Positions 16,170 to 25,460 are shown, counted from the first letter of the stretch. The stretch: 64,000 nucleotides of DNA from an uncultured Oscillospiraceae bacterium (GCA_947629775.1 CANRFA010000006.1:1-64000), one strand, 5' to 3'. Notes: generated by a model from the sequence alone, not told the origin. Program-made: numbers and translations.

Positions 16170-17750
16170 TTGGAGAATGAACATTCCGGAGAAGGCTTAC
16201 GCCTGCTCCAGAAAGGGAAAAAGGGGCTGATGCGCTTCCTCTTCAGCCGCATGGGGGTCATGCTTGTTCTGCTGGTGCTGCAGGCAGGCATGCTGTTCAC
16301 CCTCTTCCGCTGGTTTGCGGACTTCCTTCCCCATGTTCTGGGCGGGTCCCTGGTCTTTACCCTGGGCATGGCCGTCTACCTGATCAACAGCCGCATCGAT
16401 CCCTCCGCCAAGATCACCTGGCTGGCGGTGATTCTGCTGGTGCCGGTCTTCGGCGCCCTCTTCTTCTGGTATACCCAGAGCGAGCTGGGCCATCGGGCGC
16501 TCAAAAAGCGGGTGGCGGATCTTCAGGAGGAGACCCGGGACTGTGTGCCCCAGAGGCCGGAGACGCTGGAACGCCTGGAGCGGGAGAGTCCGGGAGACGC
16601 CTCGCTGGCGGCTTACCTCCGTCGGGAGGGGAGTTTTCCGGTCTTTGAGAACACCCGGGTCACCTGGTTTCCCCTGGGCGAGGCCAAGTTCGCCGCCATG
16701 CTGGAGCAGCTGGAGAAGGCGGAGCGCTTCGTCTTCCTGGAGTACTTCATTGTGGAAGAGGGGACCATGTGGGGCCGGATCCTGGAGATCCTGGCCCGGA
16801 AGGCCGCCCAGGGGGTGGAAGTGCGGGTCATGTACGACGGCACCTGCGAATTTTCCACGCTGCCCCACAACTACCCGGAGAAGCTGAAGCAGCTGGGGAT
16901 CTCCTGCAGGCCCTTCGCCCCCATGTCTCCGTTCCTCTCCACCCACTACAATTACCGGGATCACCGTAAGATTCTGGTGATTGACGGCCGGGTGGGATTC
17001 ACCGGAGGCGTGAACCTGGCGGACGAGTACATCAACGCCACCGTGAAATTCGGCCACTGGAAGGACACCGCCATCCTGCTGGAAGGGGAGGCCGTGCGCA
17101 GCCTGACTCTGCTGTTCCTGCAGATGTGGAACATCACGGAACGCGAGCCGGAGTTCGACGCTTACCTGAACGTCCCGGTTCCGGAACCGGTCTCGCCGGA
17201 GGCCGGTTACGTAATCCCTTACGGGGATTGTCCCCTGGACGGAGAGCGGGTCGGGGAGCGGGTGTACATGGACATCCTCAACCGGGCGGTGCGCTACGTC
17301 CACATCATGTCGCCCTACCTGATTCTGGACGGGGAAATGGAGACGGCCCTGCGCTTCGCCGCCGAGCGGGGCGTGGATGTGCGCCTCATGCTTCCCGGCA
17401 TTCCGGACAGGAAGGCGCCCTACGCGCTGGCCAAAACTCATTACCGGGCTCTGCTGGCCTCCGGAGTGAAGATTTACGAGTACACGCCCGGCTTTGTCCA
17501 CGCCAAGGTCTTTGTCAGCGACGACTGCCGGGCGGTGGTGGGCACCATCAATCTGGACTACCGCAGTCTCTATCACCACTTCGAATGCGCTTCTTATCTG
17601 TACCGGACGGCCTGTATCCCGGAGATTGAACAGGACTTCCAGGAGACCCTGACGAAGTGCCGCACCGTTACGGAGGAGACCATCCGCCAGGAGAAGCTGT
17701 CCATGAAGATCGAGGGAGCCGCCATGAAAATCATCGCGCCTCTGCTCTGA
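16170..17750 (+). CDS. cls: Cardiolipin synthase (phospholipase D superfamily)
   Basis: 526 residues from a TTG at 16170, chosen because AAAGGGAGG precedes it by 7-8 bp and because the promoter lies downstream of the only upstream ATG. After a cytosolic lead, two membrane helices (about 27-50 and 60-85 plus a third hydrophobic stretch) are followed by two PLD domains. HKD motifs are complete: His265/Lys267/Asp272 in DHRKILVIDG and His444/Lys446/Asp451 in VHAKVFVSDD, each followed by the GG/GT-N motif (FTGGVNLADEY, VGTINLDYRS). It condenses phosphatidylglycerol into cardiolipin at the membrane. The next gene starts 25 bp later. Confidence 0.92.
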   Translation: MENEHSGEGLRLLQKGKKGLMRFLFSRMGVMLVLLVLQAGMLFTLFRWFADFLPHVLGGSLVFTLGMAVYLINSRIDPSAKITWLAVILLVPVFGALFFWYTQSELGHRALKKRVADLQEETRDCVPQRPETLERLERESPGDASLAAYLRREGSFPVFENTRVTWFPLGEAKFAAMLEQLEKAERFVFLEYFIVEEGTMWGRILEILARKAAQGVEVRVMYDGTCEFSTLPHNYPEKLKQLGISCRPFAPMSPFLSTHYNYRDHRKILVIDGRVGFTGGVNLADEYINATVKFGHWKDTAILLEGEAVRSLTLLFLQMWNITEREPEFDAYLNVPVPEPVSPEAGYVIPYGDCPLDGERVGERVYMDILNRAVRYVHIMSPYLILDGEMETALRFAAERGVDVRLMLPGIPDRKAPYALAKTHYRALLASGVKIYEYTPGFVHAKVFVSDDCRAVVGTINLDYRSLYHHFECASYLYRTACIPEIEQDFQETLTKCRTVTEETIRQEKLSMKIEGAAMKIIAPLL

Positions 17751-17775
17751 GTTCGAAAAGTAAGGAGATTCTGCC

Positions 17776-18945
17776 ATGAAACAGGACCGTGACCATCTGT
17801 TCCGCCTGGGGGCGACCCTCTTCGGGGCCCTGGCGGCCACCATACTGTTCTACTTTTTGCTGCTTCGCTTTTCCGCCATCAAAGGCTTTCTTGACGTGCT
17901 CGTCTCCGCGCTGCAGCCGGTGATTCTGGGCATTGTCCTCTCCTACCTGCTGCTGCCCATCGCCAAGGCCCTGGAGCGGGCGCTGGCGAAACTGCCGGGA
18001 ATCGCGAAGGCCGCCCGTCTCCTCTCCGCTCTGCTGACCATCGTGGTGGCCTTTGTGGTGCTGGGCGCCTTCTGCGCCCTGCTGCTGCCCCAGCTGGTGG
18101 ACAGCGTCAGCGGCCTGGTGCGGGACCTGCCCGAACTGGTTCAGACCCAGCTCGGCCGTCTCAGCACGTACCTGGAGAGCAACGACAAGGCGGCTTCCAC
18201 CGTGCTGCAGATGATCACCTCCGCGGAAAACTATGTGGTGGAGTGGATCAAGACCAACATGCTCTCCACCATCACCTCCGTGGCCAGCCGGGTGCTCTCC
18301 ATCGGCTCCGTCGTGATCAACCTGGTGGTGGCCATCATCGTTACCATCTACCTGCTCCTGGACCGGGAGCGCTATCTGGCTCAGATCCGCAAGCTGTTCT
18401 TCGCGGTGAGCCGCAACGAAAAGGTGAACGCGGCCGTGCTGGACGCCGCGCACCAGACCAACATGATCTTCAGCGGCTTCATCCGCGGCAAGCTGGTGGA
18501 TTCCTTCATCGTGGGCGTCATCTGCTTTATCTGCCTGACCCTGCTGAAGATGCCCTACACCCTGGTGATCAGCGTCATCGTAGGAGTTACCAATATCATC
18601 CCCATGTTCGGACCCTTTATCGGGGCCGTACCCAGCGCCTTCCTGCTGCTGCTGGTGGATCCGGCGAAGTGCGTGATCTTCCTGGTCTTCATCATTCTGC
18701 TCCAGCAGGTGGACGGCAACATCATCGGCCCCCGTATCCTGGGAGACTCCACCGGCCTCTCCGCCCTCTATGTGACCGTAGCCATGCTGATTTTCGGCAA
18801 GCTGCTGGGCTTCCTGGGCATGCTGGTGGGAGTGCCTCTCTTCGCCACCCTGTACTACATCGTCAAGCGGCTGGCGGAGCATTCTCTGAAGCAGCAGAAC
18901 AAACCGACCGCCACGGCGGACTATATGGACCCGAAGCGGGATTGA
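17776..18945 (+). CDS. AI-2E family transporter (YdiK/PerM type)
   Basis: 389 residues with about eight membrane helices in the usual AI-2E pattern: a pair at the start, an amphipathic stretch around 100-160, and a C-terminal group with the conserved IPMFGPFIGAVPS motif near 270-285 and QQVDGNIIGPRILG near 310. AAGGAGA lies before the ATG. Family members include exporters of autoinducer-2 or, in other bacteria, Na+/H+ antiporters, so the substrate cannot be named. It is the middle gene of the cls operon. Confidence 0.88.
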   Translation: MKQDRDHLFRLGATLFGALAATILFYFLLLRFSAIKGFLDVLVSALQPVILGIVLSYLLLPIAKALERALAKLPGIAKAARLLSALLTIVVAFVVLGAFCALLLPQLVDSVSGLVRDLPELVQTQLGRLSTYLESNDKAASTVLQMITSAENYVVEWIKTNMLSTITSVASRVLSIGSVVINLVVAIIVTIYLLLDRERYLAQIRKLFFAVSRNEKVNAAVLDAAHQTNMIFSGFIRGKLVDSFIVGVICFICLTLLKMPYTLVISVIVGVTNIIPMFGPFIGAVPSAFLLLLVDPAKCVIFLVFIILLQQVDGNIIGPRILGDSTGLSALYVTVAMLIFGKLLGFLGMLVGVPLFATLYYIVKRLAEHSLKQQNKPTATADYMDPKRD

Positions 18946-18999
18946 GCCCCCGAAGGCGGCCCGCCGCCGGGGACGGAAACTGAGCAAAGCGGTGAGTCC

Positions 19000-20970
19000 A
19001 TGAACCAGAAAACCCTGAAAGAGAAGTTTGATTCGGAGACCTTCCGGGGGAAGTACCACACGGACCAGTTTCTGGGGAGCCTGTGCTGCCCGGAGTGGAC
19101 CATTTTCAGCCTGTGGGCCCCCACCGCCAAAGCGGTGACCCTGCGCCTTTTCGAAGCGGGGGAGGGAGGAGAACCGTACCTCCAGAAAAAGATGAAGCCC
19201 GGCGGCCAGGGGCGCTGGAGCCGCATGCTGCCCGGAAACCTGGACGGCGTCTACTACGACTATCTGGTGACGGCGGAGGGAGAGACCCGGGCCACCGGGG
19301 ATCCTTACGCCAGGGCCTGCGGACGCAACGGGGAGCGGAGCATGGTCGTGGATCTCAGGCGCACGGATCCGGAGGGCTGGGACGCGGACGTCGCGCCTCC
19401 CCGGACCCCGGAGACCGTGATCTACGAGATGCACGTGAAGGATTTCTCCTGGCACCCGGCCTCCGGGGTGAAGCCGGAGTGGCGGGGGAAATACCTGGCC
19501 CTGACCCAGGAGGGGACCACGCTGCATGGCGACGGCGTACATCCCACTTGCCTGGACTGGGTCAGGCGCCTGGGCGTGACCCATGTGCAGCTGATGCCCG
19601 TCTACGACTACGGTTCGGTGGACGAGGGCGGGGATCCGGAGCAGTTCAACTGGGGCTATGATCCCATGAACTACAATATTCCGGAGGGCTCCTACGCCAC
19701 GGATCCCTCGGACGGGGCGGCGCGCATCCGGGAACTGAAGCAGGCCATCATGGCCCTCCATAAGGCGGGGCTGCGGGTGATCATGGACGTGGTTTACAAC
19801 CACACATGCCGCCTGGAATCCTGTCTGTGGAAGACGGCGCCCTGGTACTTCTACCGCCAGGATGAAAAGGGGGCTCCCACCAACGGGTCGGGCTGCGGGA
19901 ACGACATCGCCTCGGAGCGCAGCATGGCCGCCCGCTATATCCTGGACTCCGTGCTCTACTGGGCGGAGGAGTACCACATGGACGGGTTCCGCTTTGATCT
20001 CATGGGCCTTCTGGACGTGCCCCTGATGAACCGCATCCGCCTGGAGCTGGATCATCGCTACGGCCGGGGGGAGAAGCTGATGCTGGGCGAACCCTGGTCC
20101 GCCGGCGGGACAGGGGCCCGGCCGGGCACCGTTCTGGCTCACAAGGGCAACATGGACCGCATGGATACGGAGATTGCCGCCTTCTGCGACGCCACCCGGG
20201 ACGCAGTGAAGGGGAATCTCTTTGAGGAGAAGGGCAGGGGCTTCGTGAATGGCGGCGGTCTGGACGCGGACCGGCTGCTGAAGTGCATCGGGGCCTGGTG
20301 TACGGAGACCGGGCAGAAGCCCTCCCAGGTGGTGACCTACCTCTCCTGCCACGACGACTGGACCCTCTGGGACCGGCTGGTGAGCACCGGAGACCCGAAA
20401 AAGCGCTACACCCTGCCCCAGCCGGACCTGCTGGCTCAGAACCGGCTGGCGGCGGCCATCTGCTTCTCCTGCCAGGGGCGGCCGTTCCTGCTCTCCGGGG
20501 AGGAGTTCGGGCGCACGAAAAAGGGCTGCCGCAATTCCTATCACGCCCCCCTGGACATCAATCAGCTGGACTGGGAGCTGGCCTGGGAAAACCGGGACCT
20601 GGCGGACTGGTACCGGGGGCTCATCGCCCTGCGGATGCGGCTGCCGGGGCTGCAGGACCGGAAGCGCAAGGCCGCCCTGCGCCTGAAGAAACTGCCGCTG
20701 GCCGCCCGGGACTGCGCCCTCATTCAGGTGGACAACCGGGGCGGGGACAGTCCCTGGACAGATCTCCTGCTGGCGTTCAGCGCCGGAAAGGAGGCGGTTA
20801 CCCTGGATCTGCCGGCGGGAGCCTGGGAGGTGCTGGTGGATGAGAACTCCAGCTTTGCCTGGCAGAACCCGGCGACGGTAGCCGCCAGCGCCATCCTGAA
20901 GCCCATGTCCGTCCTCTTTCTGGGGCGCCGGGCGCGGCCGGAGGTGTCCGGGGAGACGAATCCCGCCTGA
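19000..20970 (+). CDS. pulA: Type I pullulanase / glycogen debranching-type GH13 enzyme
   Basis: 656 residues without signal peptide, so cytosolic. A CBM48-like domain (about 25-115, FSLWAPTAKAVTLRLF) precedes the GH13 barrel, which shows YEMHVKDFS (the pullulanase YNWGYDP region follows as FNWGYDPMNYNIPEG), DVVYNHT, GFRFDLMG with the nucleophile Asp, MLGEPW with the acid/base Glu, and YLSCHDDWTLWDR with the transition-state Asp. The enzyme hydrolyses alpha-1,6 branches in pullulan, glycogen or limit dextrins. It is shorter than secreted pullulanases and lacks extra binding modules. The gene ends the cls operon, before a strong terminator; its link to the lipid gene is probably only transcriptional. 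Confidence 0.9.
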   Translation: MNQKTLKEKFDSETFRGKYHTDQFLGSLCCPEWTIFSLWAPTAKAVTLRLFEAGEGGEPYLQKKMKPGGQGRWSRMLPGNLDGVYYDYLVTAEGETRATGDPYARACGRNGERSMVVDLRRTDPEGWDADVAPPRTPETVIYEMHVKDFSWHPASGVKPEWRGKYLALTQEGTTLHGDGVHPTCLDWVRRLGVTHVQLMPVYDYGSVDEGGDPEQFNWGYDPMNYNIPEGSYATDPSDGAARIRELKQAIMALHKAGLRVIMDVVYNHTCRLESCLWKTAPWYFYRQDEKGAPTNGSGCGNDIASERSMAARYILDSVLYWAEEYHMDGFRFDLMGLLDVPLMNRIRLELDHRYGRGEKLMLGEPWSAGGTGARPGTVLAHKGNMDRMDTEIAAFCDATRDAVKGNLFEEKGRGFVNGGGLDADRLLKCIGAWCTETGQKPSQVVTYLSCHDDWTLWDRLVSTGDPKKRYTLPQPDLLAQNRLAAAICFSCQGRPFLLSGEEFGRTKKGCRNSYHAPLDINQLDWELAWENRDLADWYRGLIALRMRLPGLQDRKRKAALRLKKLPLAARDCALIQVDNRGGDSPWTDLLLAFSAGKEAVTLDLPAGAWEVLVDENSSFAWQNPATVAASAILKPMSVLFLGRRARPEVSGETNPA

Positions 20971-21078
20971 CCTCGGTTCAGAGACCATGCCGGCCGGCGG
21001 GAAGAAAGCCGGCCCGATGGGACAGCAGACCTCTCCCTTGCCGGACCCGTTCTGCGAAACAGAAAAGAAATCTGCCGA

Positions 21079-21110
21079 AAGGCGCTCCGCAGGCTGCGGG
21101 GCGCCTTTTT
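21079..21110 (+). terminator. Terminator of the cls-pulA operon
   Basis: Stem AAGGCGCTCCGC/GCGGGGCGCCTT with one mismatch, loop AGGCT, then TTTTT. Confidence 0.9.
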
Positions 21111-21255
21111 ACGCCTCCAGAGATGGGGCCCGCAGGGTTCTGGCTTTGGAGCGGTCCGGGGGCAGACAGGTTCCGGCTGCCGGATGCGAACCGTCCGGCG
21201 GAAGCAGGGGGACGGCTCCGAAGGGTGGCCGGAACAGGTAACAGGCCCTGGGACG
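21111..21255. other. Gene-free spacer before the bioB control region
   Basis: Together with 20971-21078 this makes a 470-bp gap between pulA and bioB. It contains the terminator to the left and the operator/promoter to the right; between them I see no gene or clear structure. Confidence 0.4.
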
Positions 21256-21260
21256 GTGGA

Positions 21261-21341
21261 TTGTAAACTGAAAAAAATTGGGGTTGACAACCAGGAGAGA
21301 ATGGGCTATAGTGTCAACCAACAAACGAAACCGGTTTACAT
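21261..21341 (+). promoter_or_regulatory. bioB promoter with BirA-like operator half-sites
   Basis: Promoter TTGACA (21284-21289), 17 bp, TATAGT (21307-21312). Around it are four sequences close to the BirA consensus arms TTGTAAACC and GGTTTACAA: TTGTAAACT (21261-21269), GGTTGACAA (21282-21290), GTGTCAACC (21311-21319) and GGTTTACAT (21333-21341). They pair as left/right arms with 12 and 13 bp between, slightly shorter than the usual 14-16. One pair overlaps the -35, the other lies over the start point, so biotin-dependent repression is plausible. Confidence 0.5.
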
Positions 21342-21440
21342 TCTGCCCCTCCGGAGATCTCTCTGGCGGGGCGCCCCGGTCCGTTCCGTCCGGGACGCAG
21401 CGGGGATAGAGCCTGGAGACCGGGAAGAGGAGAAATCGAC

Positions 21441-22427
21441 ATGAACTGTGCATCGCTGGCCCGGGAGATCATCGCCGGGCGCCGTCTGACCCGGGAGGAC
21501 GACCTGTCCTTCTTTCTTACCTGTCCGCTGGAGGAGCTGTGCCAGGGCGCGGACGTCATCCGGGAGGCCCTGGTGGGGGACAAGGTGGATCTCTGCAGCA
21601 TCATCAACGGCCGCAGCGGCCGCTGCCCGGAAAACTGCAGGTTCTGCGCCCAATCGGCCCACAACCACACCGGATGCGAGGAGTACGGGTTCCTGCCGGA
21701 GGAGCGGATTCTGGAGGCCTGCCGCCTGAACGAGGCGGAGGGAGTGGACCGCTTTTCCATCGTCACCTCCGGCCGGACCCTGACGGGGGAGGAGTTCGAG
21801 AAGGCGGTGCACGCGTATGAGACCATGCATGCCACCTGCCAGATCGACCTGTGCGCCTCCATGGGGTTCCTGACGGCGGAGCAGCTGCATCGGCTCCACC
21901 AGGCGGGCGTCACCAGCTACCACCACAATATTGAGACCTCCCGGCGCAACTTCCCCAACATCTGTACCACCCACACCTTCGAGATGAAGGTGGAGACCCT
22001 GAAGCGGGTGAAGGAGGAGGGCATGTGCGCCTGCTCCGGCGGAATCATCGGGATGGGAGAGACCTGGGAGGACCGGCTGGACATGGCCCTCTGTCTGGCG
22101 GAGCTGGGGATCGACTCCATTCCCATCAACGCCCTGATGCCCATTCCCGGGACGCCGCTGGAGGGGCTGCCCCGGCTGACGGAGGACGAGATCCTGCGGA
22201 CCATCGCCTTCTTCCGTTACATCAACCCGGAGGCCAACATCCGCCTGGCGGCGGGGCGGGCTCTGCTGACCCGGGACGGAGAGAAGGCCTTCCAGGCGGG
22301 GGCTTCCGCCACCATCACGGGAGACATGCTGACCACGGCGGCCTGCGCCACCATCCGCAGCGACCGGAAGATGCTGCAGGACCTGGGCCGGGATGTGACG
22401 CCGGAGTACTGGAAAAGTGCCTTCTGA
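21441..22427 (+). CDS. bioB: Biotin synthase
   Basis: 328 residues. The radical-SAM cluster motif CxxxCxxC is Cys62/Cys66/Cys69 in GRCPENCRFCAQS. Further family marks are CAQSAHN, VTSGRTLTGEEFEK, ASMGFLTAEQL, YHHNIETSRRNFPNICTTHTF (ligands of the second cluster; written in part), CSGGIIGMGE, and NALMPIPGTPLEG. It converts dethiobiotin to biotin with S-adenosylmethionine. No other bio gene is adjacent, so the strain either makes dethiobiotin from genes elsewhere or imports it. GAAGAGGAG precedes the ATG. Confidence 0.95.
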   Translation: MNCASLAREIIAGRRLTREDDLSFFLTCPLEELCQGADVIREALVGDKVDLCSIINGRSGRCPENCRFCAQSAHNHTGCEEYGFLPEERILEACRLNEAEGVDRFSIVTSGRTLTGEEFEKAVHAYETMHATCQIDLCASMGFLTAEQLHRLHQAGVTSYHHNIETSRRNFPNICTTHTFEMKVETLKRVKEEGMCACSGGIIGMGETWEDRLDMALCLAELGIDSIPINALMPIPGTPLEGLPRLTEDEILRTIAFFRYINPEANIRLAAGRALLTRDGEKAFQAGASATITGDMLTTAACATIRSDRKMLQDLGRDVTPEYWKSAF

Positions 22428-22620
22428 CCCCAGGCCAAAGGCGGATCTGCGGTCCGAAACGGACAGCCGGAGGAGCCATCCGTCCTGTCTGCCCGGGAAC
22501 CAGGCTGACGAGGATGGGTGCTCAGGTTCATTGGGAGATGGAGTCTGGTCTGCCAGGAGATCGTTGGGAAAGCGCCCCCTGCCCCGGTTGCGGGAGATGC
22601 CGGGAACGAAGAAAACAGAA
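22428..22620. other. Gene-free spacer after bioB
   Basis: No supportable gene lies in 22428-22903; the left part has no clear structure. Two hairpins and a promoter occupy the right part. Confidence 0.4.
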
Positions 22621-22634
22621 CCGCCACACAGCGA

Positions 22635-22660
22635 GCCCGGGGCACTGCCCCGGGCTTCTT
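22635..22660 (+). terminator. Probable bioB terminator
   Basis: Stem GCCCGGGG (22635-22642)/CCCCGGGC (22648-22655) followed by TTCTT. Confidence 0.55.
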
Positions 22661-22760
22661 CCGTAGCCGCCATCTCAGATTCTTCAGGGAAACGGAAGCC
22701 GGAAGGAAGCGGGCGGCGGCCTGGCGGTCGGAAGCGAGGTGCGCGGGTCTTTCCGGTACT

Positions 22761-22800
22761 CGGGCCGGACAGTTTTCCGTTGGGGTCCGGCCCGGTTTCT
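22761..22800 (+). terminator. Second strong hairpin upstream of the methyltransferase
   Basis: Perfect 10-bp stem CGGGCCGGAC (22761-22770)/GTCCGGCCCG (22785-22794) with a 14-nt loop, followed by GTTTCTT. Could be a backup terminator isolating the methyltransferase promoter that begins 20 bp later. Confidence 0.45.
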
Positions 22801-22813
22801 TCCGGATCCGGGG

Positions 22814-22842
22814 TTTTCTTTTGGTGGCTTCTTCGGTATAAT
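22814..22842 (+). promoter_or_regulatory. Promoter of the methyltransferase gene
   Basis: Perfect -10 TATAAT (22837-22842) with a weak -35 TTTTCT (22814-22819) at 17 bp. Confidence 0.5.
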
Positions 22843-22903
22843 GGCCTTGCTGCCCCCTCGCAGCCGCATGCAGCAGCGGGAGCGGCAGGAAAGGAAGAGA
22901 ACG

Positions 22904-23659
22904 ATGAACATTCATTGGGATTCGAAGACCTACACCGACCATTTTTCCTTTGTGGCGCAGTACGGCAGCGGCGTGCTGGATCTGCTGGACCTGCCGGAGG
23001 GTAGCCGGGTGCTGGATCTGGGCTGCGGCAACGGGGCCCTGACCCGGGAGCTGGCAAAGCGAGGCTATGCCGCCCGGGGGATGGACGCGTCGGCGGAGAT
23101 GCTGGAGATCGCCCGTCGCGACGCGCCGGAGATTCCGTTTGACCAGGGAGACGCCACGGCCTTCGCGCTGCCGGAGCCGGTGGACGGAGTCTTCTCCAAC
23201 GCAGTCTTTCACTGGATTGACGCCGTCCGGCAGCCGGAGATGCTCGCCTGCGTCCATGGGGCTCTGCGGTCCGGGGGACAGTTCGTCTTCGAGATGGGAG
23301 GCAGCGGCAACAACACCCTGATCCACGCCGCCCTGGCGGAGGTCTTCGCAAAGAGGGGGCTCACCTACCGTATGCCTTTCTATTTCCCGAGCATCGGGGA
23401 GTACGCCACCCTCCTGGAGAAGGCCGGTTTTCGGGTGGAGTATGCCATCCTCTTCGACCGTATGACCCCGCTGGAAGGGGAAAACGGGCTGGCTGACTGG
23501 ATGAAGATGTTTCTGGGGGTGCCCTTCGCAGGCCTGGAGGAGGAAACCGGGGAGGAACTGCGCCGGGAGGCGGCGGAACTTCTGCGGGACGACCTCTGTC
23601 GGGACGGCCGCTGGTATGCGGACTACGTGCGTCTGCGGATGAAAGCGGTCCGCCTGTGA
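22904..23659 (+). CDS. Class I SAM-dependent methyltransferase (Tam/BioC-like)
   Basis: 251 residues from the ATG at 22904 behind AGGAAGAG; the frame is open further upstream but lies before the promoter. Motif I is VLDLGCGNGALTREL (about 34-48), followed by GMDASAEMLEIAR, the motif GDATAFALPEPVDGVFSNAVFHWI, and HGALRSGGQFVFEM. The arrangement is that of small-molecule methyltransferases such as trans-aconitate methyltransferase or malonyl-ACP methyltransferase (BioC). The proximity to bioB makes BioC worth considering, but the C-terminal half (YFPSIGEYATLLEKAGF) fits the Tam-like group better. Substrate unassigned. Confidence 0.8.
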   Translation: MNIHWDSKTYTDHFSFVAQYGSGVLDLLDLPEGSRVLDLGCGNGALTRELAKRGYAARGMDASAEMLEIARRDAPEIPFDQGDATAFALPEPVDGVFSNAVFHWIDAVRQPEMLACVHGALRSGGQFVFEMGGSGNNTLIHAALAEVFAKRGLTYRMPFYFPSIGEYATLLEKAGFRVEYAILFDRMTPLEGENGLADWMKMFLGVPFAGLEEETGEELRREAAELLRDDLCRDGRWYADYVRLRMKAVRL

Positions 23660-23767
23660 GGGAATATCCCCATTCCCGTGTTCCATCCCGCTCCGGAGCG
23701 GGTGGGAGACGCGGGGCGACCGGAGCGGCGGAGAACCGCCTCCGGAATTCCGAAAGGAGGATGCAGC

Positions 23768-25429
23768 ATGCCTGATTTTGATCCCCTGCGCTACGCCTAT
23801 CCCTCCCGCCGCAATGTGGTTTACGCCCGGAAGGGGATGACCGCGTCCACGTCCCCCATGGCTTCCCAGGCGGGACTGGAGATGCTGAAGGCGGGGGGAA
23901 ATGCCATGGATGCCGTCCTGGCCATGGCCGCCGTGATGCCTCTGGTGGAACCCACCAGCAACGGACTGGGTTCGGACTGCTTCGCGCTGGTCTGGAGCGC
24001 GAAGGAGGGGAAGCTCTTTGGCCTCAACGGCTCCGGGGTGGCTCCCCAGGCCATCTCTGCGGAGGAGGTGCGGCGCCGGGGCGGGGCCGGTTCCGAGCGG
24101 AGAACAGGAGCGGTGAATGAGACGGCGGTCCCGAAGGAGGGCTGGTGCCCCGTCATGGTGCCCGGCGCCCCCGCGGCCTGGGCGGAACTCCGCCGCCGCT
24201 TCGGTACGAAGTCCATGGAGGAGATCATGGCGCCCGCCATGGCCTATGCCCGGGAGGGCTTCGCCGTGCCCGTCAATGTGGCCCGGCTGTGGAACACCGG
24301 GATTCGCCGCTTTTCCGGCCCGTGCAAGGAGAATCCGGAACTGTTCGGGCCCTGGTTTGCGTACTTTACGAAGGACGGAGCCCCCTATCGGGCGGGCGAG
24401 ACCTTCCGGGCGCCGGAATACGCCCGCACGCTGGAGTCCCTGGCGGCCTCGGACTGCGAGAGCTGCTACCGGGGAGATCTCATGGAACAGATCGTGGCCT
24501 TCTCCCGGGCGACCGGCGGCTTCTTTACGGAGGAGGACTTCCGCAGCTACCGTCCCCAGTGGGTGGAGCCCATCTCCATCGACTACAAGGGGTATCAGGT
24601 GTGCGAGATTCCCCCCAACGGCCACGGGATCACCGCCCTCATGGCCCTCAACATCCTCAAGGGGATGGATCTTCCCCAGGAGCGGGACAGCGTGGAAGGG
24701 TTCCATCGGCAGATCGAGAGCGTGAAGCTGGCGTTTGTGGACGCAAAGAAGTATGTGGCGGATCCGAGGTACATGCGCGCGAAGGTGGCGGACATGCTCT
24801 CGAAGGACTACGCCGCCCGGCGGCGGGCTCTGATCGGGGAGCGGGCTCTGTACCCCGAGGCGGGAGATCCCTCCTGTGGCGGCACGGTATACTTCTGCGC
24901 CGCGGACGGCATGGGCAACATGGTGTCTTTCATCCAGTCCAACTACATGGGCTTCGGGTCCGGCGTGGTGGTGCCCGGCACCGGGATCAGCCTGCAGAAC
25001 CGGGGAGCCAACTTCTCGCTGGATCCGGAGAGCGACAACTTCCTGGAGGGCGGCAAGAAGTCCTATCACACCATCATCCCCGGGTTCCTCTGCCGGGACG
25101 GAAAGCCGGTGGGGCCCTTCGGGGTCATGGGCGGCTTCATGCAGCCCCAGGGGCACGTCCAGGTGGTGGTGAACACGGTGGACTACCACATGAATCCCCA
25201 GGAGGCCCTGGACGCCCCCCGCTTTCAGTGGGTGGGGGAGAAACGGATCCAGCTGGAGCGGGAGGTGCCCGCCCATGTGGCCCAGGGGCTGGCGGCCCGG
25301 GGACACCAGGTGGAGATCGTCAACGCCAATCTGGAGATGGGTCGGGGCCAGATCATCTGGCGCCAGGAAGACGGCACGCTGGTGGGCGGCACGGAGCCCC
25401 GGGCGGACGGCACCATTGCCGCCTGGTAA
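23768..25429 (+). CDS. Gamma-glutamyltransferase-family protein, without signal peptide
   Basis: 553 residues from the ATG at 23768, preceded by AAAGGAGG. The Ntn-hydrolase layout is complete: N-terminal ASQAGLEMLKAGGNAMDAVLA and EPTSNGLGSDCFAL, the autoprocessing site before Thr373 in CGGTVYFCAADGMGNMVS, and GFGSGVVVPGTGISLQNRG and GGFMQPQGHVQVV in the small subunit. Such enzymes cleave or transfer gamma-glutamyl groups or act as acylases. No signal sequence is seen, unlike periplasmic or secreted GGTs, so it is probably cytosolic, with glutathione or another gamma-glutamyl amide as substrate (inference). Monocistronic or co-transcribed with the methyltransferase 108 bp upstream. Confidence 0.9.
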   Translation: MPDFDPLRYAYPSRRNVVYARKGMTASTSPMASQAGLEMLKAGGNAMDAVLAMAAVMPLVEPTSNGLGSDCFALVWSAKEGKLFGLNGSGVAPQAISAEEVRRRGGAGSERRTGAVNETAVPKEGWCPVMVPGAPAAWAELRRRFGTKSMEEIMAPAMAYAREGFAVPVNVARLWNTGIRRFSGPCKENPELFGPWFAYFTKDGAPYRAGETFRAPEYARTLESLAASDCESCYRGDLMEQIVAFSRATGGFFTEEDFRSYRPQWVEPISIDYKGYQVCEIPPNGHGITALMALNILKGMDLPQERDSVEGFHRQIESVKLAFVDAKKYVADPRYMRAKVADMLSKDYAARRRALIGERALYPEAGDPSCGGTVYFCAADGMGNMVSFIQSNYMGFGSGVVVPGTGISLQNRGANFSLDPESDNFLEGGKKSYHTIIPGFLCRDGKPVGPFGVMGGFMQPQGHVQVVVNTVDYHMNPQEALDAPRFQWVGEKRIQLEREVPAHVAQGLAARGHQVEIVNANLEMGRGQIIWRQEDGTLVGGTEPRADGTIAAW

Positions 25430-25460
25430 ATCCAGACCCGGCAAAGAAGAGGCAGACAGC

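Noticed and set aside
17731..20988. Minus-strand open frame of 1085 codons
   Set aside because: It covers two plus-strand genes with clear families (AI-2E, pullulanase); the product is Gly/Pro/His-rich and matches nothing.
22495..22600. Fragments resembling the ends of a cobalamin riboswitch (GGTGC start, GCCAGGAGA end)
   Set aside because: The conserved core between them is missing and the distance is far too short; the gene downstream has no cobalamin link that I can see.
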